In this document: positions 8,756 to 16,298 of the stretch, in pieces | How the letters are laid out: every line of letters begins with the position of its first letter | How positions within the stretch are numbered: the stretch's first letter is position 1 | DNA from: Paracoccaceae bacterium | GTDB lineage: Bacteria > Pseudomonadota > Alphaproteobacteria > Rhodobacterales > Rhodobacteraceae | Assembly: GCA_015485375.1 (NCBI GenBank) | Contig: WFTU01000319.1 | Span: forward strand, 1 to 31,840 | DNA: 31,840 nt | Reading direction: 5' to 3' | The notes under the pieces: model-generated | What the model was told of the DNA's origin: nothing | Database searches by the model: none | What the model saw: the letters and a program-made list of their open reading frames with translations, nothing else | Position numbers and translations under genes: made by a program

Positions 8756-8809
8756 TGCGCGGGCACCCCGGTTTCAGGGAGGAAGAGGTATGGGTGGGAT
8801 GCCCGCGCA
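8756..8809. repeat. 10-bp inverted repeat in an operon gap
   Basis: TGCGCGGGCA (8756-8765) and TGCCCGCGCA (8800-8809) are perfect complements separated by 34 bases, in the 83-bp gap between two minus-strand genes. The folded RNA could act as an mRNA processing or stability element. There is no T-run, so a terminator is unlikely. Confidence 0.35.
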
Positions 8810-8818
8810 AGGCGCTCG

Positions 8819-9346
8819 TCAGTCGAGCATTTCGTCCATGTTCTCGTCGGCGTCCCCCGCAGCTTCGGCCACGAGGTCGTCGATGGCGTCGAAGCTGAGA
8901 TCGGTCCCGGCCTCCCAATGGGCGATGTAGGCCGCCAGCTTTGCCCGCTCGGTGTTGTCTTCGAGGTCGCTGAGCTTCTTCACACCGAGATGCTCGAACG
9001 CCGCGCTCACATTCTTCTTCTTCGCTTCGCGCTCGTCCTCATCTTCGCCGTCAAGGTAGGCCCGAGCAATCTGGCGAATTGCGCTCTCGTCCACTGCGCC
9101 GCTGATCGACACCGGCTTCCGCTTCCGAGCGGTTGCGCTCTTCTTCGCCGCCGCCTTTTTCGCTGCGGCTTTCTTCTGAGGTTCGCTTTTCGCGGCCTTG
9201 GCTTCCTCCGGCGCTTCGTCACCGACGGTTTTCCCGGGTTGCGCTGACTTCGCTGCCGTCCGGGCAATCTCTGCGAACCTTGCGTGAACTTCGGTATTTT
9301 CCCTGACTGCGGCGGTGAGTTCCGCAATCGCGGCTTCCAGGCTCAT
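8819..9346 (-). CDS. Ala/Lys-rich protein, first gene of the replication operon
   Basis: I do not recognise a named family for this 175-aa product. An N-terminal helix (SLEAAIAELTAAVRENTEVH) is followed by a strongly basic low-complexity stretch near 60-80 (KKAAAKKAAAKKSATARKRK), then an acidic helical C-terminal half (YLDGEDEDEREAKKKN) ending DADENMDEMLD. The basic segment resembles histone H1-like tails and could bind DNA. The acidic end could contact partners. The ATG at 9344-9346 has AGGAG at 6-nt spacing. It opens the minus-strand operon, directly next to the divergent control region. Confidence 0.7.
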   Translation of the reverse strand: MSLEAAIAELTAAVRENTEVHARFAEIARTAAKSAQPGKTVGDEAPEEAKAAKSEPQKKAAAKKAAAKKSATARKRKPVSISGAVDESAIRQIARAYLDGEDEDEREAKKKNVSAAFEHLGVKKLSDLEDNTERAKLAAYIAHWEAGTDLSFDAIDDLVAEAAGDADENMDEMLD

Positions 9347-9496
9347 GTGGTGCTCCTCTCGTTTGCCTTGGCGAATCTTCCGATGCGGCCCTTCTAGCGC
9401 ACAATATGTGGTAGCTTCAACTGAAAAGTGATATTTCCCTACTGTGGTAATTATGGTAGCCGTATCGGCTAAAGAATCACTGAAAAGGGTAAGGCC
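9347..9496. promoter_or_regulatory. Divergent control region with repeated motifs
   Basis: This 150-bp AT-rich gap separates the minus-strand replication operon from the plus-strand HTH and primase-helicase genes, so it must hold promoters for both. TGTGGTA occurs at 9407-9413 and 9443-9449, with a related ATGGTAG at 9453-9459. ACTGAAAAG occurs at 9420-9428 and 9479-9487. These direct repeats are candidate operators for the adjacent HTH protein or the repressor. No clear -35/-10 pair could be assigned. Confidence 0.45.
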
Positions 9497-9802
9497 ATGC
9501 CGGGCAAAGGAAAACCGCTCCACATCTACAACGACCTCTACAACCTGCTGATGGAATACTTCCCTGACCACCGGACCCCGGGCGGGTTCTTCGACGTGCC
9601 GGGCTTTGCCAGGGACCTGGGTCTGAGCCACGAAACCGTCTACCGGGCTCTCAGACATGATTCGCTCAAGATTCGTGTGGCGTTGGAAATCCTACGACTT
9701 TCGCACGACCGCCACCCCGAGATGCCCCTCTACTGGGAAAACCTGATCCGTTTCGCGCTCCCTGAGTTCAAGAAATACAGCGACGGCTCGGCCTCCTGCT
9801 GA
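9497..9802 (+). CDS. Small HTH DNA-binding protein
   Basis: The 101-aa protein contains a probable helix-turn-helix at about residues 34-65 (GFARDLGLSHETVYRALRHD then LKIRVALEIL), ending in a segment rich in aromatic residues. It resembles short phage regulators rather than a full repressor. The ATG follows AAAAGGGTAAGGCC, with AAGG close to the start. It lies 33 bp upstream of the primase-helicase start and is almost certainly co-transcribed with it. It may control the divergent promoters or help initiate replication. The exact role is unknown. Confidence 0.65.
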   Translation: MPGKGKPLHIYNDLYNLLMEYFPDHRTPGGFFDVPGFARDLGLSHETVYRALRHDSLKIRVALEILRLSHDRHPEMPLYWENLIRFALPEFKKYSDGSASC

Positions 9803-9835
9803 CCGCGCTCAACTGGCGTGAATCTGGAGGGGCGA

Positions 9836-12430
9836 ATGTCAGGCAAGAACGACTTTCACGAGCTGAGCATCTCGACCGGGCGGGGAAACCGCGGCCGGGT
9901 CAAGAACATCACGATCACCTGGCGAAAATTCTGCCGCAAGTTCGAGCGCCCGTCGGTGGACGAGGGGCTGACCTTTGCCCAATACCTCAAGCTGTCGGTA
10001 GATGAGCAGGGCGCGCGCAAGGCCGCTCCCGGCTTCATCATCGGGGCGCATTTCAGGGACGGCAAGCGCCGCTTGGTGAACATGCTCAAGCGCACTCTGC
10101 TGTCCTTCGATCTCGACGCGGTGACGCCTGCCCAGATGGACGAAATAGAGATGGGCCTGTCGCCCATCTGTGACTATGAATTCCTGCGGCACACCACCCG
10201 CAAGCACTGCCCTGAGAGTCCGCGTTGGCGCATCCATATGCCTCTCTCTCGCCCGGTGGACCATAACGAGGCGAACGCTCTCACCCGCATCCTGGCCGCG
10301 CGCCTGTTCGCCGATCCGCAGGCCTCGATCGACGCGGTGGATGTGGTTTCGCACCGTTTTGCCCAAGTCTCATACATGCCGTCGCGTTCACGCGACCAGG
10401 AATACCGGTGTGAGCGCAACGAGGGGGAAATCCTCGACGTGGATGCGATGCTGGAGTCGTTCGAAGGCGACTGGCACGACCACACCCAGCTGCCCATGCG
10501 CTCGGATGAAAAGACGGCACGAGGAGCCGATCCAAACCGCAAGATGGAAGACCCGCGCGAGAAGCCCGGGATCATCGGTGCCTGGTGCCGCACTTACACC
10601 GTGGACGAAGTGATCGCCGAGTTCCTTGCCGACATTTACGAACCCGGTGCCAGCACTGACGGCCACCCGCGCTACACCTATGTCCCCGGCACCGGAGCCA
10701 ATGGGGCTGTGTCCTACGATGACGGGCTGTTCCTCTATTCACATCATGGCTCCGACCCTATCGAGGGCGCGGCGAATGCCTGGGACCTGATGCGTGTTCA
10801 CAGATTTGGCCATCTCGACGAGGCGGCACGGGAGGGGACGTCACCAGGCAAACTGCCAAGCTACAGGGCCATGGTGGAGTTTGCAGGCCGCGATCCTGCG
10901 GTCAAGGAGGCCCTGCTGGAGGGGCGGCGCGCCGGTTTCGATGATGATGACGAGGCCGAGAATACTGCCGGGAAGTTCGACGACGACGAACCGGGGGAGA
11001 GCGAAGTTGCAGAGATTATTCGGGACTCGAATAAACTGAACAAGAAGAGCTGGCGGACCGCGCTTGTCGTTCACCCCGAGACCGGTGCGGTGGCCAAGAC
11101 CGTTCACAACGTCAACCTGATCTTTCAGCACGATCCGATCTTCAAGGGCACCATCTCCTACAACCTCTTCACCCGGAAGATCGTCACCCGAAAGCTGGTG
11201 GACTTCCCCGGGCTGGATTTGTCGCGGGTGCCGATCGAGGACACCTTCAACGGACGTGAATGGCTCGACGCCGACGAATATGACCGCAAGCTGATCCTCG
11301 CCGCGCCGGAGGAGCAGGGCGGCTACGGGCTGGATGCGAGCGTGCTGGACATTACCGCGGCCGTCGAGACAGCGGCCAGATGCAACTCCTTCCACCCGGT
11401 AATCGACCGGCTGGAGAGCCTCGAATGGGATGGGGTCGAGCGGGTCGAGACCTTCTTCATCGACTACCTTGGGGTTGAGGACAACGCCTACCATCGCGAG
11501 GCAGCCCTGGCGTGGTTCACCGCGGCCGTGGCGCGAATTTTCGAGCCCGGCTGCAAGTTCGACCATGTGCCGATCATCGGCGGTGCGCAGGGGATCGGGA
11601 AGTCCTCGCTCATCCGCATCCTGTCGATGGGCTACTTCGGCGAGCTGCCTGGCGCCTTTGACCGCTTGCAGGTGATGGTCGAGGCCATGTCCGGGGTGTG
11701 GATGGCCGAGATGGCAGAACTGGCCGGGTTCAGGAAGGCGGAGGTGGAGAACCTCAAGCACTTCATCTCTTCGCAGGCCGACCGGGTGCGGCTGGCCTAC
11801 CGGCGCAACGAGGAGACCTTCCGGCGCCAATGCGTGTTCATGGGCACGACGAACCAGGAGGAATACCTCAAGGATGATACCGGCAACCGCCGTTTCTGGC
11901 CGATCAAGGCGAAGGTGGAACGGATCGACCTCGACAGGCTGCGCCGTGAACGCGACATGATCCTCGCCGAGGCGCTGGCCCTCTACCGCGAGCGCAGGAA
12001 GGAACAGCCGAAGGGTGAGCTTTATTTCGGCCTGGTCTCGGATGCAGCGAAGCAGACCGCGCTGGACCTCCAGGAGGAAAGCCGCACGACCCTGCCGTGG
12101 GAGCTGATGCGTGACCGGATCAAGGATTGGCTGGAAACGCCGGTTTCGCGTGCCGTGGTCGAAGAGGGAGCGGCAGAAACCTTCGACGACGAGGAAGGGG
12201 AACAGTTGGGGCTGCGGACAAGGGCGACGCTGGAAGAGGCCTGGCACATTGGTCTCGGGAAGACCGTCGATCCCAGTCCGGTGGACCTCCAGAACCTGAA
12301 CAAGGCGTTCAGGAGCATAGCTGGGTGGCGCTATACGCGCAGACGGATTGGCGGGGGCCGAAAACGTGTAGTTTTCCGTGTTGGGGCGGATTGGAAAAAC
12401 TGCGGTTGGCAGCCGATCGAGAACCGCTAA
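9836..12430 (+). CDS. Primase-helicase: AEP-like primase fused to VapE/VirE SF3 helicase
   Basis: The 864-aa product has two parts. The N-terminal region carries archaeo-eukaryotic primase-like motifs: LSFDLDA (DxD, about 92-94), WRIHMP near 131 (the xxH motif) and SIDAVDV near 165 (third acidic motif). The C-terminal region is the VapE/VirE P-loop helicase: Walker A GGAQGIGKSS near 582, the ELAGFRKAEVENLKHF segment, and GTTNQEEYLKDDTGNRRFWP with the arginine finger. Together these would unwind DNA and prime synthesis, as in satellite and phage replication initiators. The ATG at 9836 is preceded by GGAGGGG; a GTG at 9818 would add six residues. A cluster of iteron-like repeats follows directly and is a plausible target. 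Confidence 0.85.
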   Translation: MSGKNDFHELSISTGRGNRGRVKNITITWRKFCRKFERPSVDEGLTFAQYLKLSVDEQGARKAAPGFIIGAHFRDGKRRLVNMLKRTLLSFDLDAVTPAQMDEIEMGLSPICDYEFLRHTTRKHCPESPRWRIHMPLSRPVDHNEANALTRILAARLFADPQASIDAVDVVSHRFAQVSYMPSRSRDQEYRCERNEGEILDVDAMLESFEGDWHDHTQLPMRSDEKTARGADPNRKMEDPREKPGIIGAWCRTYTVDEVIAEFLADIYEPGASTDGHPRYTYVPGTGANGAVSYDDGLFLYSHHGSDPIEGAANAWDLMRVHRFGHLDEAAREGTSPGKLPSYRAMVEFAGRDPAVKEALLEGRRAGFDDDDEAENTAGKFDDDEPGESEVAEIIRDSNKLNKKSWRTALVVHPETGAVAKTVHNVNLIFQHDPIFKGTISYNLFTRKIVTRKLVDFPGLDLSRVPIEDTFNGREWLDADEYDRKLILAAPEEQGGYGLDASVLDITAAVETAARCNSFHPVIDRLESLEWDGVERVETFFIDYLGVEDNAYHREAALAWFTAAVARIFEPGCKFDHVPIIGGAQGIGKSSLIRILSMGYFGELPGAFDRLQVMVEAMSGVWMAEMAELAGFRKAEVENLKHFISSQADRVRLAYRRNEETFRRQCVFMGTTNQEEYLKDDTGNRRFWPIKAKVERIDLDRLRRERDMILAEALALYRERRKEQPKGELYFGLVSDAAKQTALDLQEESRTTLPWELMRDRIKDWLETPVSRAVVEEGAAETFDDEEGEQLGLRTRATLEEAWHIGLGKTVDPSPVDLQNLNKAFRSIAGWRYTRRRIGGGRKRVVFRVGADWKNCGWQPIENR

Positions 12431-12570
12431 ACTAACCTCTTCGTGCTCAACGAAGCCCCGAAAGGTCGTCCGTCGGCGGCCTTTTCAATGCCCGGGTCAC
12501 AAATCACGACAGCTAAGAGTTTTCACAGTTGGCATGATGTTTCGAAGGCGAGGCGCGCGGTTTCTTGGCG

Positions 12571-12971
12571 TGTCCCGGCGAATGTCCCGGTGTCCCGGTG
12601 CTGTCCCGGTGGCGAAAACACCATCGGGACAGGTGTAATGGAATGATATTAAAGGGAAAAATGCGTATTGGCCCGGTGTCCCGGTGAACTTTCTGCACAT
12701 ACCTGATAAATGACAATGTAATTTCGCATTTTGTTTACGCTTCCCGGGGCATTTGCCCCGCTCAACAGAAAGCGGTTTTCTTGGATTCCGCTCTATTGGG
12801 TTTTCCATCGGGACACCGGGACAATCTCCAAATATATACGCAATATCAGATGGTTACCCCTGTCCCGTTAAGATTTTCTCATCGGGACACATGCCGGGGA
12901 GTAGACTGGTTTTTCGCTGTAATTTCAGCTACCTGGGTGGTTGTCCCAATGAGTTGCCGCTGACCGGGACA
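12571..12971. other. Putative replication origin with twelve iteron-like repeats
   Basis: A 10-bp motif, consensus TGTCCCGGTG, appears on the plus strand at 12571, 12583, 12591, 12602, 12677, 12861 and 12942. It appears inverted (CACCGGGACA or CATCGGGACA) at 12622, 12806, 12814, 12880 and 12962. Some copies are degenerate (12571, 12861, 12942, 12962). The left half is mostly direct copies and the right half mostly inverted, with AT-rich stretches (12630-12745, 12823-12860) and a 14-bp palindrome (12746-12759) between. Position just after the primase-helicase gene, in DNA with no convincing gene, fits a replication origin. The role is inferred. Confidence 0.6.
12746..12759. repeat. Palindrome GGGGCATTTGCCCC in the origin region
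   Basis: This 14-bp inverted repeat lies between the two halves of the iteron cluster. Its exact reverse complement, GGGGCAAATGCCCC, occurs at 21478-21491 in front of two HTH genes. It could be a shared binding site for one regulator. Confidence 0.6.
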
Positions 12972-13510
12972 CCGGCGGCAAGCTCTTCACGCGGAAAAAC
13001 GGCCGCTCGCAGAGCGATTCAGCGCCCGACCCGTTTCCTCAAGTCGATTTGCCCAGGCAGCTTGCTCTCGGACCACGAGGGGGCTTTCGCGATCAATTCC
13101 CCGGGGAGGGGTCATTCGGTGATCCACAAGATTCCGGTTTCGGGGGTGCTGGAAACACCGGGGATGTTTGCGGATTCATTAGGTCAGAACGACTGTCCTA
13201 TAGAACATTCACAGAACTCTCGAATATCGCGCTCCGCGCTCCCCGCGGAAGCCCGTTTCCCCGGACCAGGACCCGCAGCGGAAGCCCTTGAAACGTCGCT
13301 GAAAATGTCGCGCGGCCACGCGGAATCCCGATTGCCCGGAAACCCGCCCCGGCCCGCCCGGCACGGCTCCAGCACCACCCGGCACCGGCAGGCTATCGGC
13401 GAGCGCTCCAGCGCCCGCCTGTTCTTGCGGCCAGCTCCGGCCAGGCACGGCAGGCCTAAACCCAGGTGCGGCCCCTCTTCACTTGATAGCGGAAATTTCA
13501 CCCATGACAG
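12972..13510. other. Non-coding stretch between origin and small-gene operon
   Basis: No convincing gene was found here. The long open frames in this GC-rich stretch give Pro/Arg/Ser-rich products without recognisable domains or ribosome-binding sites. The only motif noted is a possible LexA-like site, listed separately. The region could hold a long leader RNA for the downstream operon or further origin structure. Confidence 0.5.
13203..13217. promoter_or_regulatory. Possible LexA box (GAAC-N7-GAAC)
   Basis: GAAC ATTCACA GAAC is the reverse complement of GTTC-N7-GTTC, the direct-repeat SOS box known in Rhodobacter-type alphaproteobacteria. About one such match is expected by chance in 32 kb on two strands, and no promoter boxes were paired with it, so this is weak. 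Confidence 0.2.
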
Positions 13511-13539
13511 TTGAAAGAGAGGTGCAAATGCACTAGAAG
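13511..13539 (+). promoter_or_regulatory. Candidate promoter of the small-gene operon
   Basis: TTGAAA (13511-13516) and TAGAAG (13534-13539) are 17 bp apart. The spacer contains the palindrome GTGCAAATGCAC (13522-13533), a plausible operator that would block RNA polymerase. It lies 56 bp upstream of the first small gene. Confidence 0.4.
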
Positions 13540-13551
13540 TTATTACAGAAA

Positions 13552-13568
13552 GGGGCGGGTTCCGCCCC
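13552..13568 (+). repeat. GC-rich hairpin in the operon leader
   Basis: GGGGCGG-GTT-CCGCCCC forms a 7-bp stem with a 3-nt loop between the candidate promoter and the first gene. It is followed by CGACGATTCGG, not by a T-run, so it is more likely a leader structure than a terminator. Confidence 0.4.
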
Positions 13569-13595
13569 GACGATTCGGAGACTGGAGGCCTTGCC

Positions 13596-13736
13596 ATGAA
13601 AACCCTTGCCGCTAACCCCGATGCCATGACCGCCCTGCAAGCGTGGGCGCAAGAAAACCCGACGCTGGCCATTGGGGCGATGGCCCTTGCCCTGATCTTC
13701 GCCGCGCCGCGCCTTGCCCGCGTTTTCGGGCTCTAA
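13596..13736 (+). CDS. Small membrane protein, 46 aa
   Basis: The 46-aa product begins MKTLAANPDAMTALQAWAQE and continues into a hydrophobic segment (PTLAIGAMALALIFAAP) that could span the membrane once, ending with a short basic tail (RLARVFGL). Coding is supported by GGAGG at a good distance before the ATG and by its position as first gene of the operon. A second tiny hydrophobic ORF closes the same operon (18293-18403). No family was recognised and the function is unknown. Confidence 0.55.
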   Translation: MKTLAANPDAMTALQAWAQENPTLAIGAMALALIFAAPRLARVFGL

Positions 13737-13738
13737 TC

Positions 13739-13757
13739 TTCACCCAAAAAGGAAAGA
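13739..13757 (+). promoter_or_regulatory. Repeated leader/RBS motif, copy 1
   Basis: TTCACCCAAAAAGGAAAGA ends 7 nt before the ATG at 13765. The same motif, with two substitutions, precedes two further genes of the operon (16272-16290 and 16910-16928). It contains the Shine-Dalgarno AAGGA but is conserved well beyond it. Confidence 0.6.
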
Positions 13758-13764
13758 ATCAGCT

Positions 13765-14604
13765 ATGGGTTACGTTGTGAATTGGACATTCGCGGATGAT
13801 GCGCCGGGCGGCCGGGAAGTGGTTGCCACGGCAAAAGAGGCTTACAGGCTGATGCGCCGCCTTTACCGTAGCGGCGCGCTCTATGCCGATATGTGCACCG
13901 CCGGTTGCCCGTCCTGCCCCTTGCTCTACGTCGAGTCCGACCTTGAACAGGTTGACCCGGTGAACGCGATTGCGTGGCAATTCGCGCTGGAGCTGGTGGC
14001 GGAAGTTGGCCGCGCCGGGCTGCGGGAAATCAACCGGCGCAATGCTGACCTGCCGGCCGGTATCTGTGCCAGCCATGACCTTTGCGACGCCAATTTGCCC
14101 ATGGCCCGCGCCTTTGAATTGGTCATGGGCTATGAGCTGGACCCGGCCAGCGAAAGCGACGTGGCAATCTGGAATCTGGCATGGGAAGCCGCCAAGCGCG
14201 CGGGGTTCTGGCTGGATATGCTGGCCGCGCCGCTGGAGCCGGTGCAGCCGGAAACCGGCTTTCGCACCCCGCGCTTGAACGGGCTGGCAAACCGGGCGGA
14301 AAGGCAAGCCCGGGCCGACCTTGAAACACTGGGCGCGGTTGCCGCTTGGCATGGGCACACTGGCCCGCGCGCCGTCAACGGTTGTCCGATCATTGCTTTC
14401 TGGCCGCGCCGGGCGGGTGGGCTGCGCATTGTGGCCGATAGAGGCCCGGAAAGCCCACATCGCTACGTTGTCGCCTCTTGGCACCCGAACAGCCCTGACT
14501 CGTGGTCATGGGGCCACTACTGCGAAACCGCGATCGAGGCGCGGGAAACGCTGGAGTCGTTCGGCCTCACGGGCGCGCACGTCAAGGCCGGTAAACCGGC
14601 CTAA
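13765..14604 (+). CDS. Unknown protein, 279 aa
   Basis: No known family was recognised. The N-terminal part (GYVVNWTFADDAPGGREVVA then AKEAYRLMRRLYRSG) looks like a small alpha/beta domain, followed by a Cys-containing segment CTAGCPSCPLLYVESD near residues 47-62. A largely helical middle is followed by a C-terminal domain with ASWHPNSPDSWSWGHYCETA, rich in Trp and His. The ATG is set by the repeated leader motif just upstream. Glu is mostly GAA here, unlike the neighbouring primase-helicase gene, which prefers GAG, so the operon may have a separate origin. Confidence 0.7.
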   Translation: MGYVVNWTFADDAPGGREVVATAKEAYRLMRRLYRSGALYADMCTAGCPSCPLLYVESDLEQVDPVNAIAWQFALELVAEVGRAGLREINRRNADLPAGICASHDLCDANLPMARAFELVMGYELDPASESDVAIWNLAWEAAKRAGFWLDMLAAPLEPVQPETGFRTPRLNGLANRAERQARADLETLGAVAAWHGHTGPRAVNGCPIIAFWPRRAGGLRIVADRGPESPHRYVVASWHPNSPDSWSWGHYCETAIEARETLESFGLTGAHVKAGKPA

Positions 14605-14635
14605 TCCGAAACCCCCAAAGTAAGAGCAACTCAAC

Positions 14636-14986
14636 ATGGCTAACGAATTGAAACCCCGTGAAGTTGAAACCGAACAGGCCCTGATCTGGGCGCGCCGCCA
14701 AGGCTACAGCCAAGGCGAAACTGCCCTGAATCAGTATTGCAGCGCGCGCGGCCTGATCTGGTCCGAAGATTACGCCGGGCAAATCTGGATTCGAGTCCTG
14801 CCCTATGTCGCGCCGGGAATGTCGCTTGAGAAACTTTCGCACAAACTGGCGCAGTTTTGCCGCGACACCGGGCTTGAACCGGCCAGCGCCGACGAAATGC
14901 TTGCCCGCTTGAAGCCCGCACCGGGCGGCGATCCGCGCGCCGCATGGCTTTCCCGATTTATTGACGCATGGGAGTCGGACGAATGA
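14636..14986 (+). CDS. Unknown protein, 116 aa
   Basis: The product is a soluble, probably helical protein beginning MANELKPREVETEQALIWAR and ending FIDAWESDE. No motif or family was recognised. It is the third gene of the operon and has no copy of the conserved leader motif; a weak AAGTAAGAGC lies upstream of its ATG. Its stop overlaps the next start by four bases (ATGA), so the two are translationally coupled and may act together. Confidence 0.65.
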   Translation: MANELKPREVETEQALIWARRQGYSQGETALNQYCSARGLIWSEDYAGQIWIRVLPYVAPGMSLEKLSHKLAQFCRDTGLEPASADEMLARLKPAPGGDPRAAWLSRFIDAWESDE

Positions 14987-15918
14987 AACCCGACACGGAA
15001 ATTCGCCTTTCGGAACAGGGGCGCAAGAAATACGCAGAATTGCGCCGCCGGGCGGTGCATCAGGCGCGCGTTTGGGGATACACCGGCGCGGATGCGCGCA
15101 ATGCCTTGCTTGCTGCCCGGGCATGGGATGCCGGGGAAACTCGCAAACCGATTTACACCCCCGCGAAAATCTGGAGTCGTGACGTCACGCGCTCCAATGG
15201 CGGGCGGGTTTTCGCGGCACACGGGGAAAGCGCCTGCCGCTGGATCGAAAACCCCGACTCCGTCGGGCTGCGCCTTGTCGGGCTGGCCCATGACGTTTTC
15301 CCGCGCGGGGTTGAGCATCGCGGCTGGTATCTGCACCCGGACGGGCTGGGCGAAACCGTGGCCGGGGTTGTTTATCAGCTGCCCGCCCGTGACGGGCGCG
15401 CGCGCTATCTGGCCGGATACGCTGACCCCTACAATGCCGACTCGGACGGGCGCGGCCCGGCCCTGTTGTCGCTGGAGGTTTTCGAGGCTGAACCGGAATA
15501 TTGCGAATCCGGTTTCTGGTATGACGGGGCCGAGGATGCCCGCCAAGAGGCCGCGCGCCGGGCCGATGCAATCGCCGGGGCAATGGCGGAAGCCGAAAGG
15601 GATTATCAAGAGGGCTGGAGCGCGGGCCAGCGGGCGCGCGAATTAGCCCGGGAAGCGCTGGAGGCCGGGCGCGAATTGGTGGCGGTCTGCCGCGATGCCC
15701 GCGCCTTGTGGAAGCTGCGCCGTGGCGTGCAGGCAATCCCCGGCCCGGTTATCCGCAAGCATTTGCGGGCCAGCCTGGCCCGCGTTCGGGCAGCCCGGGA
15801 AGCCTATCAAGAGGCATTGGAAGCCGCGCGGGAAGCCCGTGACGAAAAGCCCGCCCCATGGTTCGGGCAGGATTGCCCCGCCCTTGAGGGCTGGCAGGCC
15901 GGTTATTCGGAGGGCTGA
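14983..15918 (+). CDS. Unknown helical protein, 311 aa
   Basis: The ATG at 14983 overlaps the previous stop (ATGA). The N-terminal part contains a basic helix (RKKYAELRRRAVHQARVWGY). The middle has mixed secondary structure (VVYQLPARDGRARYLAGYAD). The C-terminal half, from about residue 190, is a long Arg/Glu/Ala-rich helix that probably forms a coiled coil (RARELAREALEAGRELVAVC and following). No catalytic motif was seen. Coiled-coil length and operon position suggest a structural or scaffold role, but no function can be assigned. Confidence 0.65.
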   Translation: MKPDTEIRLSEQGRKKYAELRRRAVHQARVWGYTGADARNALLAARAWDAGETRKPIYTPAKIWSRDVTRSNGGRVFAAHGESACRWIENPDSVGLRLVGLAHDVFPRGVEHRGWYLHPDGLGETVAGVVYQLPARDGRARYLAGYADPYNADSDGRGPALLSLEVFEAEPEYCESGFWYDGAEDARQEAARRADAIAGAMAEAERDYQEGWSAGQRARELAREALEAGRELVAVCRDARALWKLRRGVQAIPGPVIRKHLRASLARVRAAREAYQEALEAAREARDEKPAPWFGQDCPALEGWQAGYSEG

Positions 15919-15921
15919 CTC

Positions 15922-16257
15922 ATGGATGCTTTCATCTATCGCGCCGCCCTGCTTTGCCCCGATTGTGCCCGCAACGTCATGCGCCGACTCCCGGCCAAGG
16001 CCGACGACTCCGACGCATGGCCGCAAGGCCCGTATCCCCACGGGGGCGGGGAAGCGGACGCACCGCAGCATTGCGACGAATGCGGGGTTTTCCTGGAAAA
16101 CCCGCTGACCCCGGAAGGCGGGGAATATGTCGAAACGCTGGCCGCTGAGCATGACGCGCCCGGGCTTTCATGGGCCGAGATCGCCGACCGGGCCGACGTC
16201 GGCGGCGCGCCGGTGCTGGCTGACTGGATTCGGTTCTATCTGGCCCCCGGCCTTTGA
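15922..16257 (+). CDS. Small zinc-ribbon-like protein, 111 aa
   Basis: Two CxxC pairs, CPDC at residues 12-15 and CDEC near 51-54, form a likely zinc-binding site. The remainder (LTPEGGEYVETLAAEHDAPG then LSWAEIADRADVGG) is acidic, with a short possible HTH-like helix pair. The start lies 3 bp after the preceding stop, in a coupled position. Short zinc-ribbon proteins of this size are common in phage and plasmid accessory operons, usually as nucleic-acid or protein binders. The precise role is unknown. Confidence 0.65.
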   Translation: MDAFIYRAALLCPDCARNVMRRLPAKADDSDAWPQGPYPHGGGEADAPQHCDECGVFLENPLTPEGGEYVETLAAEHDAPGLSWAEIADRADVGGAPVLADWIRFYLAPGL

Positions 16258-16271
16258 GCTGCGAAACAAGT

Positions 16272-16290
16272 TTCACCCGAAAAGGAAGGA
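16272..16290 (+). promoter_or_regulatory. Repeated leader/RBS motif, copy 2
   Basis: TTCACCCGAAAAGGAAGGA ends 8 nt before the ATG at 16299. It is identical to copy 3 (16910-16928). Confidence 0.65.
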
Positions 16291-16298
16291 ATTAATCA

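Noticed and set aside
10841..12247. 468-codon minus-strand open frame
   Set aside because: It is antisense to the primase-helicase, whose motifs are clear; GC-rich third positions create such frames.
13203..13217. SOS control of the small-gene operon
   Set aside because: The GAAC-N7-GAAC match is expected about once by chance in this window and is 300 bp from the candidate promoter; kept only as a low-confidence site.
12753..13514. 253-codon plus-strand open frame through the origin region
   Set aside because: The product is Pro/Arg/Ser-rich with no domain, it has no ribosome-binding site, and it runs through the iteron repeats and the candidate promoter.
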